DNA from: Microcaldota archaeon
GTDB lineage: Archaea > Micrarchaeota > Micrarchaeia > Micrarchaeales > CABMGC01
Assembly (NCBI GenBank): GCA_021852055.1
Contig: JAJZOD010000009.1
Coordinates: forward strand, 1-35,437
Length of the DNA: 35,437 bases
Reading direction: 5' to 3'
Every line of letters starts with the position of its first letter. The first letter of the stretch is position 1. Both the position numbers and the translations under genes were made by a program. This document shows positions 24,206 to 31,616 of the stretch, piece by piece. The notes beneath the pieces are model-generated. The model was given only the letters and a program-made list of their open reading frames with translations, did no database searches and was not told where the DNA came from.

Positions 24206-24882
24206 ATACCAACCACGCTAAACTCTCCTTTTCCGTGCCATACTACTCTTTGCCCCATTGCACGCAGATAGTCTGTTGCATTGCGTATATCTTCTTCACT
24301 CAATCCCATTTCCTGCGTTAAGGTTTTAATGCTGCATATTGAGCGACATCTTGTCCGGAGGATTATTGCTGTGACATTTGCAATCTTTTGTCTATTTTCA
24401 TCGTTCTGCTTCCTTAAAACAGAAGTTTCCTTCTTAAGGTTTATTATCCTGGCAGACAAAATAGTCTCCGGACTTCCTCTTCTTTCTATACCTTTTACAT
24501 TCATGTAATAATCTAACTTTTCAGAAGTAAGTGCTTCTATGAGATAAGGAAATATGCTCTTTATGTCAAAGTCATATACTGCTTCTACAAAAGACGCAAA
24601 TGCCAGCAAATGTGCAACTCCCTCCTTGATAAAAATCAGCGGAGATGCAACTGAGTAAATTTCAATAGAGACGGCGCTATGAGAGAACTCTACAATATAA
24701 AACCGTGTCTGCATATCCTCTTCGTTTACCAGATATCTGCACGAGCTACCATAGCTCAAGGGTTGAAGTGCAGGATGCATTTTGATTATATTCCTGAGCT
24801 TCTGCAGATCCAGTAGCCTTCCCCCGAGAGGTATTCTTGAAAGGAGATAACCTGCTGTATTTATCTTCTTCTTATTTACCAT
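24202..24882 (-). CDS. Winged-helix-like protein of the VirB4 operon
   Basis: The 226-residue soluble protein has an unrecognised N-terminal domain (1-135) and a heptad-like charged helix ARIINLKKETSVLRKQNDEN (about 146-165). The C-terminal region, CSIKTLTQEMGLSEEDIRNA followed by a WHGKGEFSVV hairpin, looks like a winged helix-turn-helix. It might bind DNA as part of transport, or regulate the operon. It overlaps the HerA-like gene by 11 bp. Confidence 0.62.
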   Translation of the reverse strand: MVNKKKINTAGYLLSRIPLGGRLLDLQKLRNIIKMHPALQPLSYGSSCRYLVNEEDMQTRFYIVEFSHSAVSIEIYSVASPLIFIKEGVAHLLAFASFVEAVYDFDIKSIFPYLIEALTSEKLDYYMNVKGIERRGSPETILSARIINLKKETSVLRKQNDENRQKIANVTAIILRTRCRSICSIKTLTQEMGLSEEDIRNATDYLRAMGQRVVWHGKGEFSVVGI

Positions 24883-25993
24883 CGAAACTGACCTTGTTCA
24901 ATGCAATGGCGAAAGCATCAGCCAAATCATCGTTCTTAAAACCTGCAACTCTCATCTCATCAAGTATATCATGTTTATTTGCACCTAAGCGAATCAGCTG
25001 TTCTATAAGTTCATCTAGCCCTATTGCTTTCTCACTGTTTAGTTTTCTTAACAGTTCAGAAGAATCCGACTTTGTCAGTTTAGTTATTATCTCTTCTAAC
25101 CTCCTATACTCCAATTCTACCACTACCCCACCTTTTACCTTTATTATTGTTCCGACAGAAAGCCCTACAACTCCTGATATAAAAAATGCATCCCTCCTGC
25201 CAGATTTACCAAGTTGCATGACAAGGCATTCTCCTATTCCAAATGTCTGCACCTTATGTGTATACGCACTGCTTAATTGATAATCAGTTTCCAGCCTTCT
25301 AAGGCTTGCTTCTCTCTGTATTCTGAATATAAACAAAGTAGCTATGTTTGAAAGCATCCCTGCCTCAAGATCCTCAATAAGCTGTGATGTAATTATTATT
25401 CCTGTTCCATACTTCCTGCCTTCCCTAATTAAAGCTGCAAATGATTTATCCAAAGAGAGAAGTTTCCATGCTTCATCAAGAATCACATACAACATTCTGT
25501 TTTTTCCCGAAGTTCTTTTTCGCATAAATCCGGCAATTTCTTCGACGACATTAATGGCTGCGGAGATTTTTTCTTTATCGCGCATGCCTCCAAGCCCTAT
25601 ATATAATATCCCAGGTTCTTTTTTTACTAATACCTTTGAAATTCCTGAAAAGTCGTATCTCGTGCAGCCGGCGAACTCCGAGAAATCTGCATACTCTCCG
25701 GTAAAGTCTATCAATATTATCTGATTACCAAGTACTGCATATAATTTAATCATAAGATTCTTTGTAAGATACGTCTTTCCGGAGCCGCTCATTCCGGCTA
25801 CGAATATATGCGGGTTTATCAGATCTTTAGGATTTAAGAAAAACGGCATGCCTGTTTTTTCTGTGCATCCTATAAAAATGCCGCTCATGCTATGTTCCTG
25901 CGCTATCGCAATGCTATGCTCTGTCAAATCTGGGAAAACCATTAAATTGGCCAATGTGCTGGAACTTGTAAGCTTATGGAATGTCATTTTCAT
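24872..25993 (-). CDS. HerA/VirB4-family ATPase (CedB-like)
   Basis: The 373-residue motor has Walker A GMSGSGKT (67-74), LIDFTGEYADF in the HerA-like second strand, Walker B LYVILDEAW (168-176) and TSQ (202-204) as sensor. A C-terminal helical tail (about 325-366, LIEQLIRLGANKHDILDEM then a similar second motif) resembles a UBA-like bundle. It lacks the membrane N-terminal domain of VirB4, which seems to be coded by the gene just upstream. Archaeal CedB is a HerA-type ATPase that powers DNA import. ATGA overlap with the upstream gene. Confidence 0.87.
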   Translation of the reverse strand: MKMTFHKLTSSSTLANLMVFPDLTEHSIAIAQEHSMSGIFIGCTEKTGMPFFLNPKDLINPHIFVAGMSGSGKTYLTKNLMIKLYAVLGNQIILIDFTGEYADFSEFAGCTRYDFSGISKVLVKKEPGILYIGLGGMRDKEKISAAINVVEEIAGFMRKRTSGKNRMLYVILDEAWKLLSLDKSFAALIREGRKYGTGIIITSQLIEDLEAGMLSNIATLFIFRIQREASLRRLETDYQLSSAYTHKVQTFGIGECLVMQLGKSGRRDAFFISGVVGLSVGTIIKVKGGVVVELEYRRLEEIITKLTKSDSSELLRKLNSEKAIGLDELIEQLIRLGANKHDILDEMRVAGFKNDDLADAFAIALNKVSFDGK

Positions 25994-26715
25994 GCACCTC
26001 CAGCAAATGCGAGAAGTCTTTCGCCTTTTATTATTTCATAATTGAGTTTTGTAGTTGCAAAGAATGAGCTACAAATCCTTTCAATGGATTTTAATGATTG
26101 TGTTGCTGCTTCTGTTTCGTTCTTTTCAGAGGAAAAAGCCCTAATCTTAATTATTGTGTCAAAGGCCTTTCCGCTGTCTCTTACGCTGCTAATTTCAGAT
26201 TCTAAAATTTGAATCTCACGCCTTATCTGGTTTGCTTTGTCATATTTCTGCGCATTAATTTTTGCAAGGCGTATCTCCTGCATCCGCCTTCTTAAATCCA
26301 GAGAATCTATAAGCCTTTTTTTGTCTACTTGCATCGCAGTAAACGAGAACTCAAACTGTTCATGTATGCTTTCCAAAAGCCTGCAAAGCGTATCAGGTGA
26401 AATATCCACTGCACCATCAAATACTAGCACAGCGGCGCTTACCCCTACATATAACTCGCCTGATCTTTTTGTAAGTGCAGCAAGATTGCTGCTGAGCTTA
26501 TAACCGTTGATCAATTCTATTACTCTAGACCGTTTTATTAAAAGATTATTTATAATGTGCCCGGATTTGTAGTAAACTGCAGATGCAAAGATTAAGCATG
26601 CAGAGATGAGAGAAGCCAAATAATTCCCTGAGGCAATGCTGATTGCCAATATGCCAACTGCTACAGCATAGAATGCGTATGCATAAACCCTGCTGGCAAA
26701 TTCAAGTTCTTCCAT
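25990..26715 (-). CDS. Membrane protein resembling a detached VirB4 N-terminal domain
   Basis: The 241-residue protein has two N-terminal membrane helices (about 10-29 and 32-50). A domain with GYKLSSNLAALTKRSGELYVGVSAAVLVFDG follows, then a long charged helical region (IRREIQILESEISSV) and a FDTIIKIRAFS strand. Helix-rich regions with repeated E-x-E and a strand of FxxxI..R type occur in VirB4/TraC N-terminal domains, so a split VirB4 is inferred. Its ATG at 26715 follows the VirB6-like stop by 4 bp; a frame to 26760 would overlap that gene by 41 bp and is rejected. Confidence 0.68.
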   Translation of the reverse strand: MEELEFASRVYAYAFYAVAVGILAISIASGNYLASLISACLIFASAVYYKSGHIINNLLIKRSRVIELINGYKLSSNLAALTKRSGELYVGVSAAVLVFDGAVDISPDTLCRLLESIHEQFEFSFTAMQVDKKRLIDSLDLRRRMQEIRLAKINAQKYDKANQIRREIQILESEISSVRDSGKAFDTIIKIRAFSSEKNETEAATQSLKSIERICSSFFATTKLNYEIIKGERLLAFAGGA

Positions 26716-26719
26716 ATAC

Positions 26720-27784
26720 TCACAGTATGTTAAATCTCCCGAAGAATGCCTCTGATCCAAGCATTACGGAAAGTTCCCTGACTGATATGCCTGTTATTAT
26801 CAGACTAAAGATGGGCAGTATAAAAGAGTAAACTATGAGGTAAGCAAGACTGTTAAGAAGGCTATTAATTATCCCTGTTATCCCATTTGTAATAAATGAT
26901 ACGCCAGAATTTATACTCTGAAGAATCCCTCTTGAATTAGTAGAGTTGGATGTGGCATTATACTGCGCCTCTGCTCCGAATACAGAATCTTTAAGCGATG
27001 TTGCGCTTGCAGATATGCTGCTTATGCTTGTTTGATTTATATAAGTTGGATAGCTGTTGGTTATATTTACGTCTAAAACATACGACATCGGAAGCACTAC
27101 ATATAACCCTATAGAAAGTGCCATAATGAAACCGCCGAGCTTTCTTGTCGGATAAAATGTACGAAGTATAATGCCTGTCGGAAGCAGGACTGTCAGAACA
27201 CAGACCGCAACAAAATCTAGAATTGATGCTTGTACAACTGCAACTATGTCTACTGTGCCAAGAAGTTTGACTATATATTGAAGTTCATTTATTATCGGTG
27301 AAATAACATAAGAGAAAGAAAAAGTAACTATCCCTAAATCTATTTTTACCCCTGCTATCATTCCGAGAATCCCATTAAGGAGAAGAAGGTCTGTTATCGT
27401 TGTTGTGGCCGTAGAAAGCACAGAATAACGCTCAACACCTTTATATGTATACGGAACTGGGCTTGCGAGGTAGTTATACGCAAGGCATATTGCTGTGTTA
27501 TTTGCCATAAATCCACTGCATTTCATTACTGTTCCGTTAGCCAAAGTGGCCTGATTTATTGCCGTAGTTACAATTCCGTTGTTGGTGAATAGTACAAAAA
27601 TACTTCCTACAATTACTCCATTAATTATTGATTCGAGAAGCTCTTTTTTCCCGAATTCCTTCATCTTTTTTTCGTTTAATGCATATCCCAAACCCAATAC
27701 TACTCCTCCAATCGCAATCATAATGCTTATCAGATATACAGATATGCTAAGACCATACTGGCTTAATGGCAATTCATCACGCAT
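26720..27784 (-). CDS. VirB6/CedA-like polytopic membrane protein
   Basis: The 354-residue protein has about seven membrane helices (13-35, 52-70, 122-147, 152-170, 180-208, 216-238, 310-335). It has a basic NEKKMKEFGKKE loop and two long loops (70-120 and 238-308). N-x-S/T sequons occur only in those loops: Asn83, 95, 240, 250, 276 and 280. Both loops fall on the same predicted side, with a possible Cys89-Cys100 pair. This layout fits a translocation channel like VirB6/TrbL or CedA. It starts 4 bp after the pilin-like gene. Confidence 0.78.
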   Translation of the reverse strand: MRDELPLSQYGLSISVYLISIMIAIGGVVLGLGYALNEKKMKEFGKKELLESIINGVIVGSIFVLFTNNGIVTTAINQATLANGTVMKCSGFMANNTAICLAYNYLASPVPYTYKGVERYSVLSTATTTITDLLLLNGILGMIAGVKIDLGIVTFSFSYVISPIINELQYIVKLLGTVDIVAVVQASILDFVAVCVLTVLLPTGIILRTFYPTRKLGGFIMALSIGLYVVLPMSYVLDVNITNSYPTYINQTSISSISASATSLKDSVFGAEAQYNATSNSTNSRGILQSINSGVSFITNGITGIINSLLNSLAYLIVYSFILPIFSLIITGISVRELSVMLGSEAFFGRFNIL

Positions 27785-27788
27785 TTAG

Positions 27789-28175
27789 TTATAAAGAATT
27801 TGATGTTACATTTGCCAATAAGCCTGTAGATGCAACTGCAAGACCCGTAGACGCAACAGATAAAACTGCAACGATTATGGCACCTATTATTATATCTATC
27901 GAAGCACTGTGGAGGCTTGCCCTTTTGCTGCTTGGAAACAGCTGTCCTATGGAGTAGAAAATACCTGCAACGACGAATAACACAGCGCTAAGTATCGGTC
28001 CTACATGCATAAGTACTCCTTGTATGCTATTCAAAGTTGATATTATATCCATTGAAACCAGAGCAGGCGCTGCATATGCTTGCCTCAGAAAACCAACATA
28101 AAGAATAAACAATGCTATCGGGATCCTTACTATTATTCTCCTTATTCCATTCGGGACTAAATTTCCTATCCGCAT
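27789..28175 (-). CDS. VirB2/CedA1-like pilin precursor
   Basis: The 128-residue protein has a long, basic signal-like N-terminus (1-35) ending AYA before APAL, a plausible signal peptidase site. The mature part has two hydrophobic helices (about 57-78 and 92-120) joined by a basic PSSKRASLHSAS loop, the size and topology of VirB2/TrbC pilins. A single sequon, Asn122-Val-Thr, is at the C-terminus. It is first in the operon, as pilin genes often are. Identification rests on topology and position. Confidence 0.76.
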   Translation of the reverse strand: MRIGNLVPNGIRRIIVRIPIALFILYVGFLRQAYAAPALVSMDIISTLNSIQGVLMHVGPILSAVLFVVAGIFYSIGQLFPSSKRASLHSASIDIIIGAIIVAVLSVASTGLAVASTGLLANVTSNSL

Positions 28176-28186
28176 TTATATCATCT

Positions 28187-28221
28187 TTTACTTAAGTATA
28201 AGTATTTTACTTTAGTAAAAT
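28187..28221. promoter_or_regulatory. Two operator-like dyads before the VirB operon
   Basis: ATTTTACT and AGTAAAAT (28204-28221) form a perfect 8-bp inverted repeat around TT. A second copy of TTTTACTTxAGTA starts 18 bp away (28187-28202) and is centred on the palindrome TACTTAAGTA. Together they straddle the predicted start and TATA box. This looks like a tandem repressor site. Confidence 0.6.
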
Positions 28222-28230
28222 ATTTAAACC
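28217..28230 (-). promoter_or_regulatory. TATA-like box for the VirB-like operon
   Basis: AAAATATTTAAACC on the plus strand gives GGTTTAAATATTTT on the minus strand, centred about 48 bp before the pilin ATG at 28175. The predicted start is near 28197 with a short leader. Confidence 0.5.
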
Positions 28231-28502
28231 TTTTGTAAAATGCATAAATGCAAAAATTCGTCAGATTAAGATGGGATGTTCTGTAGTGACCGCCAAGGAT
28301 AATTATATCAACGTGCAATAGCCGTTAGGATAACTGCCCTTTTTCTATTTAGAATTATCTGGCAGGACAGCCATGTTCGTGTCTTTGTTGACTTTAAAAG
28401 ATATCAAGGATATAAAGGTCAAAAATTGAATAATTAGTGAATTCACAAAATAAAGAAAAATAAAATATTTAAATAATCCGTTAAAGCATTTGATTTACTA
28501 TT
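28231..28502. other. Intergenic region between the VirB operon and the TRAM gene
   Basis: The 272-bp stretch is AT-rich, especially at its right end. It holds a further TTTTGTAAAAT half-site near 28231-28241 and no convincing gene, tRNA or terminator. A small RNA around 28290-28345 cannot be excluded. Confidence 0.3.
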
Positions 28503-28802
28503 TTACTGCATTACTTCTCCAACAGAGTATCTTGCTCTTACCTCGGTTATCTTTACCTTTACGGAATCTCCCTGTTTCGCATTCTTTACGAAGATTACGT
28601 ACCCATCCTTCTTAGCTATGCCGTCTCCCTTTGAAGCTGTTGCTTCTATGGTTAGATCTAGCTCATCGCCTACCTTTACTGGCTTAGGCAAAAAGTAGTT
28701 GGGCTTCATTCCGGGCCTTCTTTCTCTTCCGCCGCGGTCGCCTCCCATTCCTCTGCTCTCTCCAGTGCTTTCATTCTGTTCTCCAAATTCTTCTTCTGAC
28801 AT
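28503..28802 (-). CDS. TRAM-domain RNA-binding protein
   Basis: The 99-residue protein has an N-terminal disordered, Gly/Arg/Glu-rich part (1-36) and a C-terminal TRAM domain (about 40-99): VKVGDELDLTIEATASKGDG, IAKKDGYVIFVKNA and VKVKITEVRARYSVGEV. Archaeal single-TRAM proteins act as RNA chaperones, often in cold response. A strong AGAGG (28810-28814) lies 7 nt before the ATG, unlike the leaderless genes around it. Confidence 0.9.
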   Translation of the reverse strand: MSEEEFGEQNESTGESRGMGGDRGGRERRPGMKPNYFLPKPVKVGDELDLTIEATASKGDGIAKKDGYVIFVKNAKQGDSVKVKITEVRARYSVGEVMQ

Positions 28803-28923
28803 GTTGTTTCCTCTTTGTAGAATCAGCCTTTAGCTTTACTACGCATATGTTTTTGCAGTTTATCATTTATAAGCCTATCGTTCACAAACATACAAAAGAA
28901 ATTGACAGAAACCTGGACTTAAA

Positions 28924-28934
28924 GCTTAAATATC
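28924..28934 (+). promoter_or_regulatory. TATA-like box for the pentapeptide-like gene
   Basis: GCTTAAATATC is about 33 bp upstream of the ATG at 28962, so the transcript would start close to or at the ATG. Confidence 0.5.
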
Positions 28935-28938
28935 ATTA

Positions 28939-28962
28939 TAAAATCATAATAGTACGATTTTA
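28939..28962. promoter_or_regulatory. 24-bp near-palindrome at the start of the pentapeptide-like gene
   Basis: TAAAATC (28939-28945) and GATTTTA (28956-28962) are perfect inverted arms. The centre keeps the TA steps of the dyad, so 20 of 24 positions fit the symmetry. It lies between the TATA box and the ATG, where a repressor would block transcription. Confidence 0.5.
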
Positions 28963-29858
28963 TGGCAAAGGTTATAGAAAGGCAAACGGCTGGCACATTG
29001 CAAATTCAATGTGCAATGCAGTCTCAGGCTATCAAATCAATTTCCGGTAGTTTTAAGGATCCCGAAATGCACGCTGCTCTTGTTTCGGCCTCAAGGCGTT
29101 TTGAGCATCAGGACCAGTTCATCAAAGATACACAAATCAGTAAGAATAGAATCTCAAGTGAAAATTTATTTGGGAGATTTGCAGAAGCCGATGCTCTGAA
29201 GAGCGCACTCAGACTTAAGCAATACGATTCACATACCTCCTGGTTGCTTAATAATGCAGTGTCAATGCTCCTAGATTTTAGTATGTGCGATTTTACAGGC
29301 AGGCACCTAATGGGGCGTGATGCAACTGACATACCTAATATCAAAGTCAAAAACAGTAGCGTATACCTTAACGAAGGAAATTTTAGATCCAGCGTGTTCA
29401 ACGACGCATGGATAGATGGCATATATTTCCTAAAGTCCATATTTAACGGTGCAATATTCAACAATTCTATTTTTTCCTTTTCGGGAATGATAAACTGCAG
29501 TGCTATTGCAGGAAGTTTCTCAAGAGCCTCATTTGATTCCTCAGCACTGAATGGTTTTGATTTAAGCTATTCAAACACCGAAGACCTGATGCTTTCTGGA
29601 AATACTATAAACGGACTAAAATTCGGCGACTTTGCAAGCTCCTCAAGCAGATTAAAAACTCCGTTCAGCAATATAGCCCGTACCGGTATGTTCGGCAAAT
29701 TTCTGGGCAACAACGGCATGCACACACTGAGGTTTTTAGGCAATACACTGGCAACGCCCCTACAGATAGAAATGCTGTCAAATATAAGAAAAGAAACTGG
29801 CACAGATACTTCTGATCTCCGCTTCTTGATACCCCGAGATCAGCTCCGAGAACTCTGA
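28962..29858 (+). CDS. Pentapeptide-repeat-like protein
   Basis: The 298-residue protein has a helical N-terminus (1-105) and then repeats of about five residues with Phe or Ile at the centre: FTGRHLMGRD, NFRSSVFNDAWIDGIYFLKSI-like runs, IFNNSIFSFSGMINCSAI and FDSSALNGFDLSYSNTE. These resemble a right-handed beta-helix of degenerate pentapeptides rather than the strict A(D/N)LxX form. A helical tail follows. The role is unknown. The ATG is at leaderless distance from the TATA box. It is not linked to neighbours by overlap. Confidence 0.72.
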   Translation: MAKVIERQTAGTLQIQCAMQSQAIKSISGSFKDPEMHAALVSASRRFEHQDQFIKDTQISKNRISSENLFGRFAEADALKSALRLKQYDSHTSWLLNNAVSMLLDFSMCDFTGRHLMGRDATDIPNIKVKNSSVYLNEGNFRSSVFNDAWIDGIYFLKSIFNGAIFNNSIFSFSGMINCSAIAGSFSRASFDSSALNGFDLSYSNTEDLMLSGNTINGLKFGDFASSSSRLKTPFSNIARTGMFGKFLGNNGMHTLRFLGNTLATPLQIEMLSNIRKETGTDTSDLRFLIPRDQLREL

Positions 29859-29893
29859 ATTATAAGCATTTAATGTATGTCGAACTAAATTTA

Positions 29894-30520
29894 CTAAAAT
29901 CTTCTGTTTTTTACAATGTCTTTCAAATTTCTGTATATGTAATCTGGTTCTACAGTAACAAGCTTTGAGTATGGCTCCAGGCCGTCTCCAACAGCGCATG
30001 AACTTATGCCTGCAAACTTCGCAGTCAGTATGTCTGATGCTGTGTCTCCAATATACACACATCTGCTGCGGGGTATCCTATACTTGTTCATCACTATCAA
30101 TATCCCTGTGGGGTCTGGCTTATACCTGCCTACTGAACTTGCACTCAGGACAAAATCAAAGTAGTCAAAAACGCCAAGCATCCTGAGTTCACTCATAAGC
30201 CTGTACGACTTGGAATCGCTGAATATTGTTATTGTCTTGCCTTTTTTCCTAAGATATTTTAATAAATCTACAGATCCGCTTTTCATTGCAGGAGGAAACA
30301 ACTTAACATACGCATCATACAGCCACGCAAACGCCATGCTTTTTGTTTCATGTATCTCAAGATTCTTCACTGTCCTGCGGTACTTGTCCTCGTTTTTTTT
30401 GATATATTCTGGGTCATACCTTTTCACGAAAAGTCTTGATGCTGCAACTATCAGCGAAGAGCTGCTAAGAGTTCCGTCCCAATCAAATATAAAGTGGTCG
30501 TTATCTGTGATTATTGACAT
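29894..30520 (-). CDS. HAD-superfamily phosphatase
   Basis: The 208-residue protein has all four HAD motifs: FDWDGTLS (Asp13 nucleophile, Asp15), FSDSKS (motif II), KPDPTG (motif III lysine) and GDTASDILTA (motif IV), with a helical cap between I and II. It resembles phosphoglycolate phosphatases; the substrate cannot be deduced. The ATG at 30520 is preferred over an in-frame start at 30697, because the TATA-like element at 30541-30553 places the transcript start at the ATG and the extra 59 residues look unlike the family. Confidence 0.9.
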   Translation of the reverse strand: MSIITDNDHFIFDWDGTLSSSSLIVAASRLFVKRYDPEYIKKNEDKYRRTVKNLEIHETKSMAFAWLYDAYVKLFPPAMKSGSVDLLKYLRKKGKTITIFSDSKSYRLMSELRMLGVFDYFDFVLSASSVGRYKPDPTGILIVMNKYRIPRSRCVYIGDTASDILTAKFAGISSCAVGDGLEPYSKLVTVEPDYIYRNLKDIVKNRRF

Positions 30521-30540
30521 AAGGTTAATAATGTTAACAA

Positions 30541-30553
30541 CAAATAAAAAAGC
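30541..30553 (-). promoter_or_regulatory. TATA-like box for the HAD gene
   Basis: The minus-strand sequence GCTTTTTTATTTG is centred about 27 bp before the ATG at 30520, giving a leaderless transcript. The gene is divergent from the EXO5-like gene. Confidence 0.45.
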
Positions 30554-30632
30554 ATATGATGACACAGGTGATCGCGGAGCTTCGGCGATGAAGATAGGTA
30601 GGCGGTCTGATAAATAAATAAGCAGTGTATTG

Positions 30633-31511
30633 ATGGCGAATGGTAGGCTAAGCGCATTAGCTAGGCTTAATAAGCAGAGCATATCCGTGAAGGACATGGC
30701 TAGCCAGCTGTGGTGCGAGAAACAGATGGAGCTTGGGATAATTCATGGCGTATACAGCACCCCTGCTATGTCAAAAGGCTCCGTTGTGCATGCTATAATA
30801 CAGGAGAAGGTGTTTGTAAAACTCCCTGTTGAGCCTGTAACCTATATGGACAGGCTTTACAAGTGGGCGTATGAAAACTATGCAGGCATAAGCAAAATGC
30901 AAAGCGATGGCTACTGCCGCGAAATACACGTATATGGATCTATAAACGGGTTCAGGCTTTCTGGGCAGATAGACGAACTGCGCATAGTTGACGGCAAAGT
31001 AGTTGTTGTGGAAGACAAGACAATAAGCGGTTATGGGAACAGCAACGGGGTAGGGCAGCGTTTTGATTCAGATAAGATGCAGCTTAACATATACAAGAGC
31101 CTTCTTGATGACATAAAGAACTGCAGATACAACTACGACAACTTTGCGAAGTCCTACGGCATAGAAGGCAAGCCGCTATCTTCTGTGTTTCTTCAGGGCA
31201 TCAAGTCCCTTGGCATAAAGGACGAGCTTCTCAGATTGGAAGGCATCTACAAAAAAATGTTCACGGCAATGGAATCCATGCCGGAGATAAGCGACACGGT
31301 TGAGCTCAGGTATCTGAACAGATCTGACAGTTCTATAATTACTGATATGAAAATTCCTTATGATAAAAACAGCCTCAATGCATACCTGAAAGATGCGCTC
31401 GGCTACTGGTCCGGAGATCGTGATGCGAGGCCCGTGTCAGAAGCAAACAAGTCGAGATGCAACTTTTGCAAGTTCTTCGGCAAGGAGTGCACAGTGTGGT
31501 GGCCTAAATAA
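30633..31511 (+). CDS. EXO5/Cas4-like Fe-S exonuclease (PD-(D/E)XK)
   Basis: The 292-residue protein has SQLWCEKQMELG near the N-terminus (Cys28), then KGSVVHAIIQ, GQIDELRIVDGKVVVVEDK with catalytic Asp114, Glu127 and Lys129, and MQLNIYKSLLD (motif QxxxY-like). The C-terminal CNFCKFFGKEC gives Cys276, 279 and 286. One Cys early and three late is the [4Fe-4S] arrangement of EXO5/Dem1 and Cas4 nucleases. No cas genes are nearby, so a DNA repair exonuclease is the likelier role. It precedes Hel308 by 105 bp, which fits. ATG 30633 preferred over TTG 30630. Confidence 0.88.
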   Translation: MANGRLSALARLNKQSISVKDMASQLWCEKQMELGIIHGVYSTPAMSKGSVVHAIIQEKVFVKLPVEPVTYMDRLYKWAYENYAGISKMQSDGYCREIHVYGSINGFRLSGQIDELRIVDGKVVVVEDKTISGYGNSNGVGQRFDSDKMQLNIYKSLLDDIKNCRYNYDNFAKSYGIEGKPLSSVFLQGIKSLGIKDELLRLEGIYKKMFTAMESMPEISDTVELRYLNRSDSSIITDMKIPYDKNSLNAYLKDALGYWSGDRDARPVSEANKSRCNFCKFFGKECTVWWPK

Positions 31512-31616
31512 GTATTCTTTACACGCCGTTCGTTAAATTGGTATATTTTATCAACGTCCTTTTGATTACTAAGATAGTAATACATAATTTACTCGCTATG
31601 TATTGAATGTGTTTGT

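Noticed and set aside
24837-25280. 147-codon plus-strand frame opposite the HerA-like gene
   Set aside because: Serine-rich translation without domain, antisense to a gene with clear Walker motifs.
30521-30697. N-terminal extension of the HAD phosphatase with a membrane-like helix
   Set aside because: It overlaps the divergent gene start and the promoter; motif I lies at the normal distance from the ATG at 30520.
30633-31511. Cas4 of a CRISPR system
   Set aside because: No cas genes or repeats in the window. Length and layout fit EXO5-type repair nucleases better.
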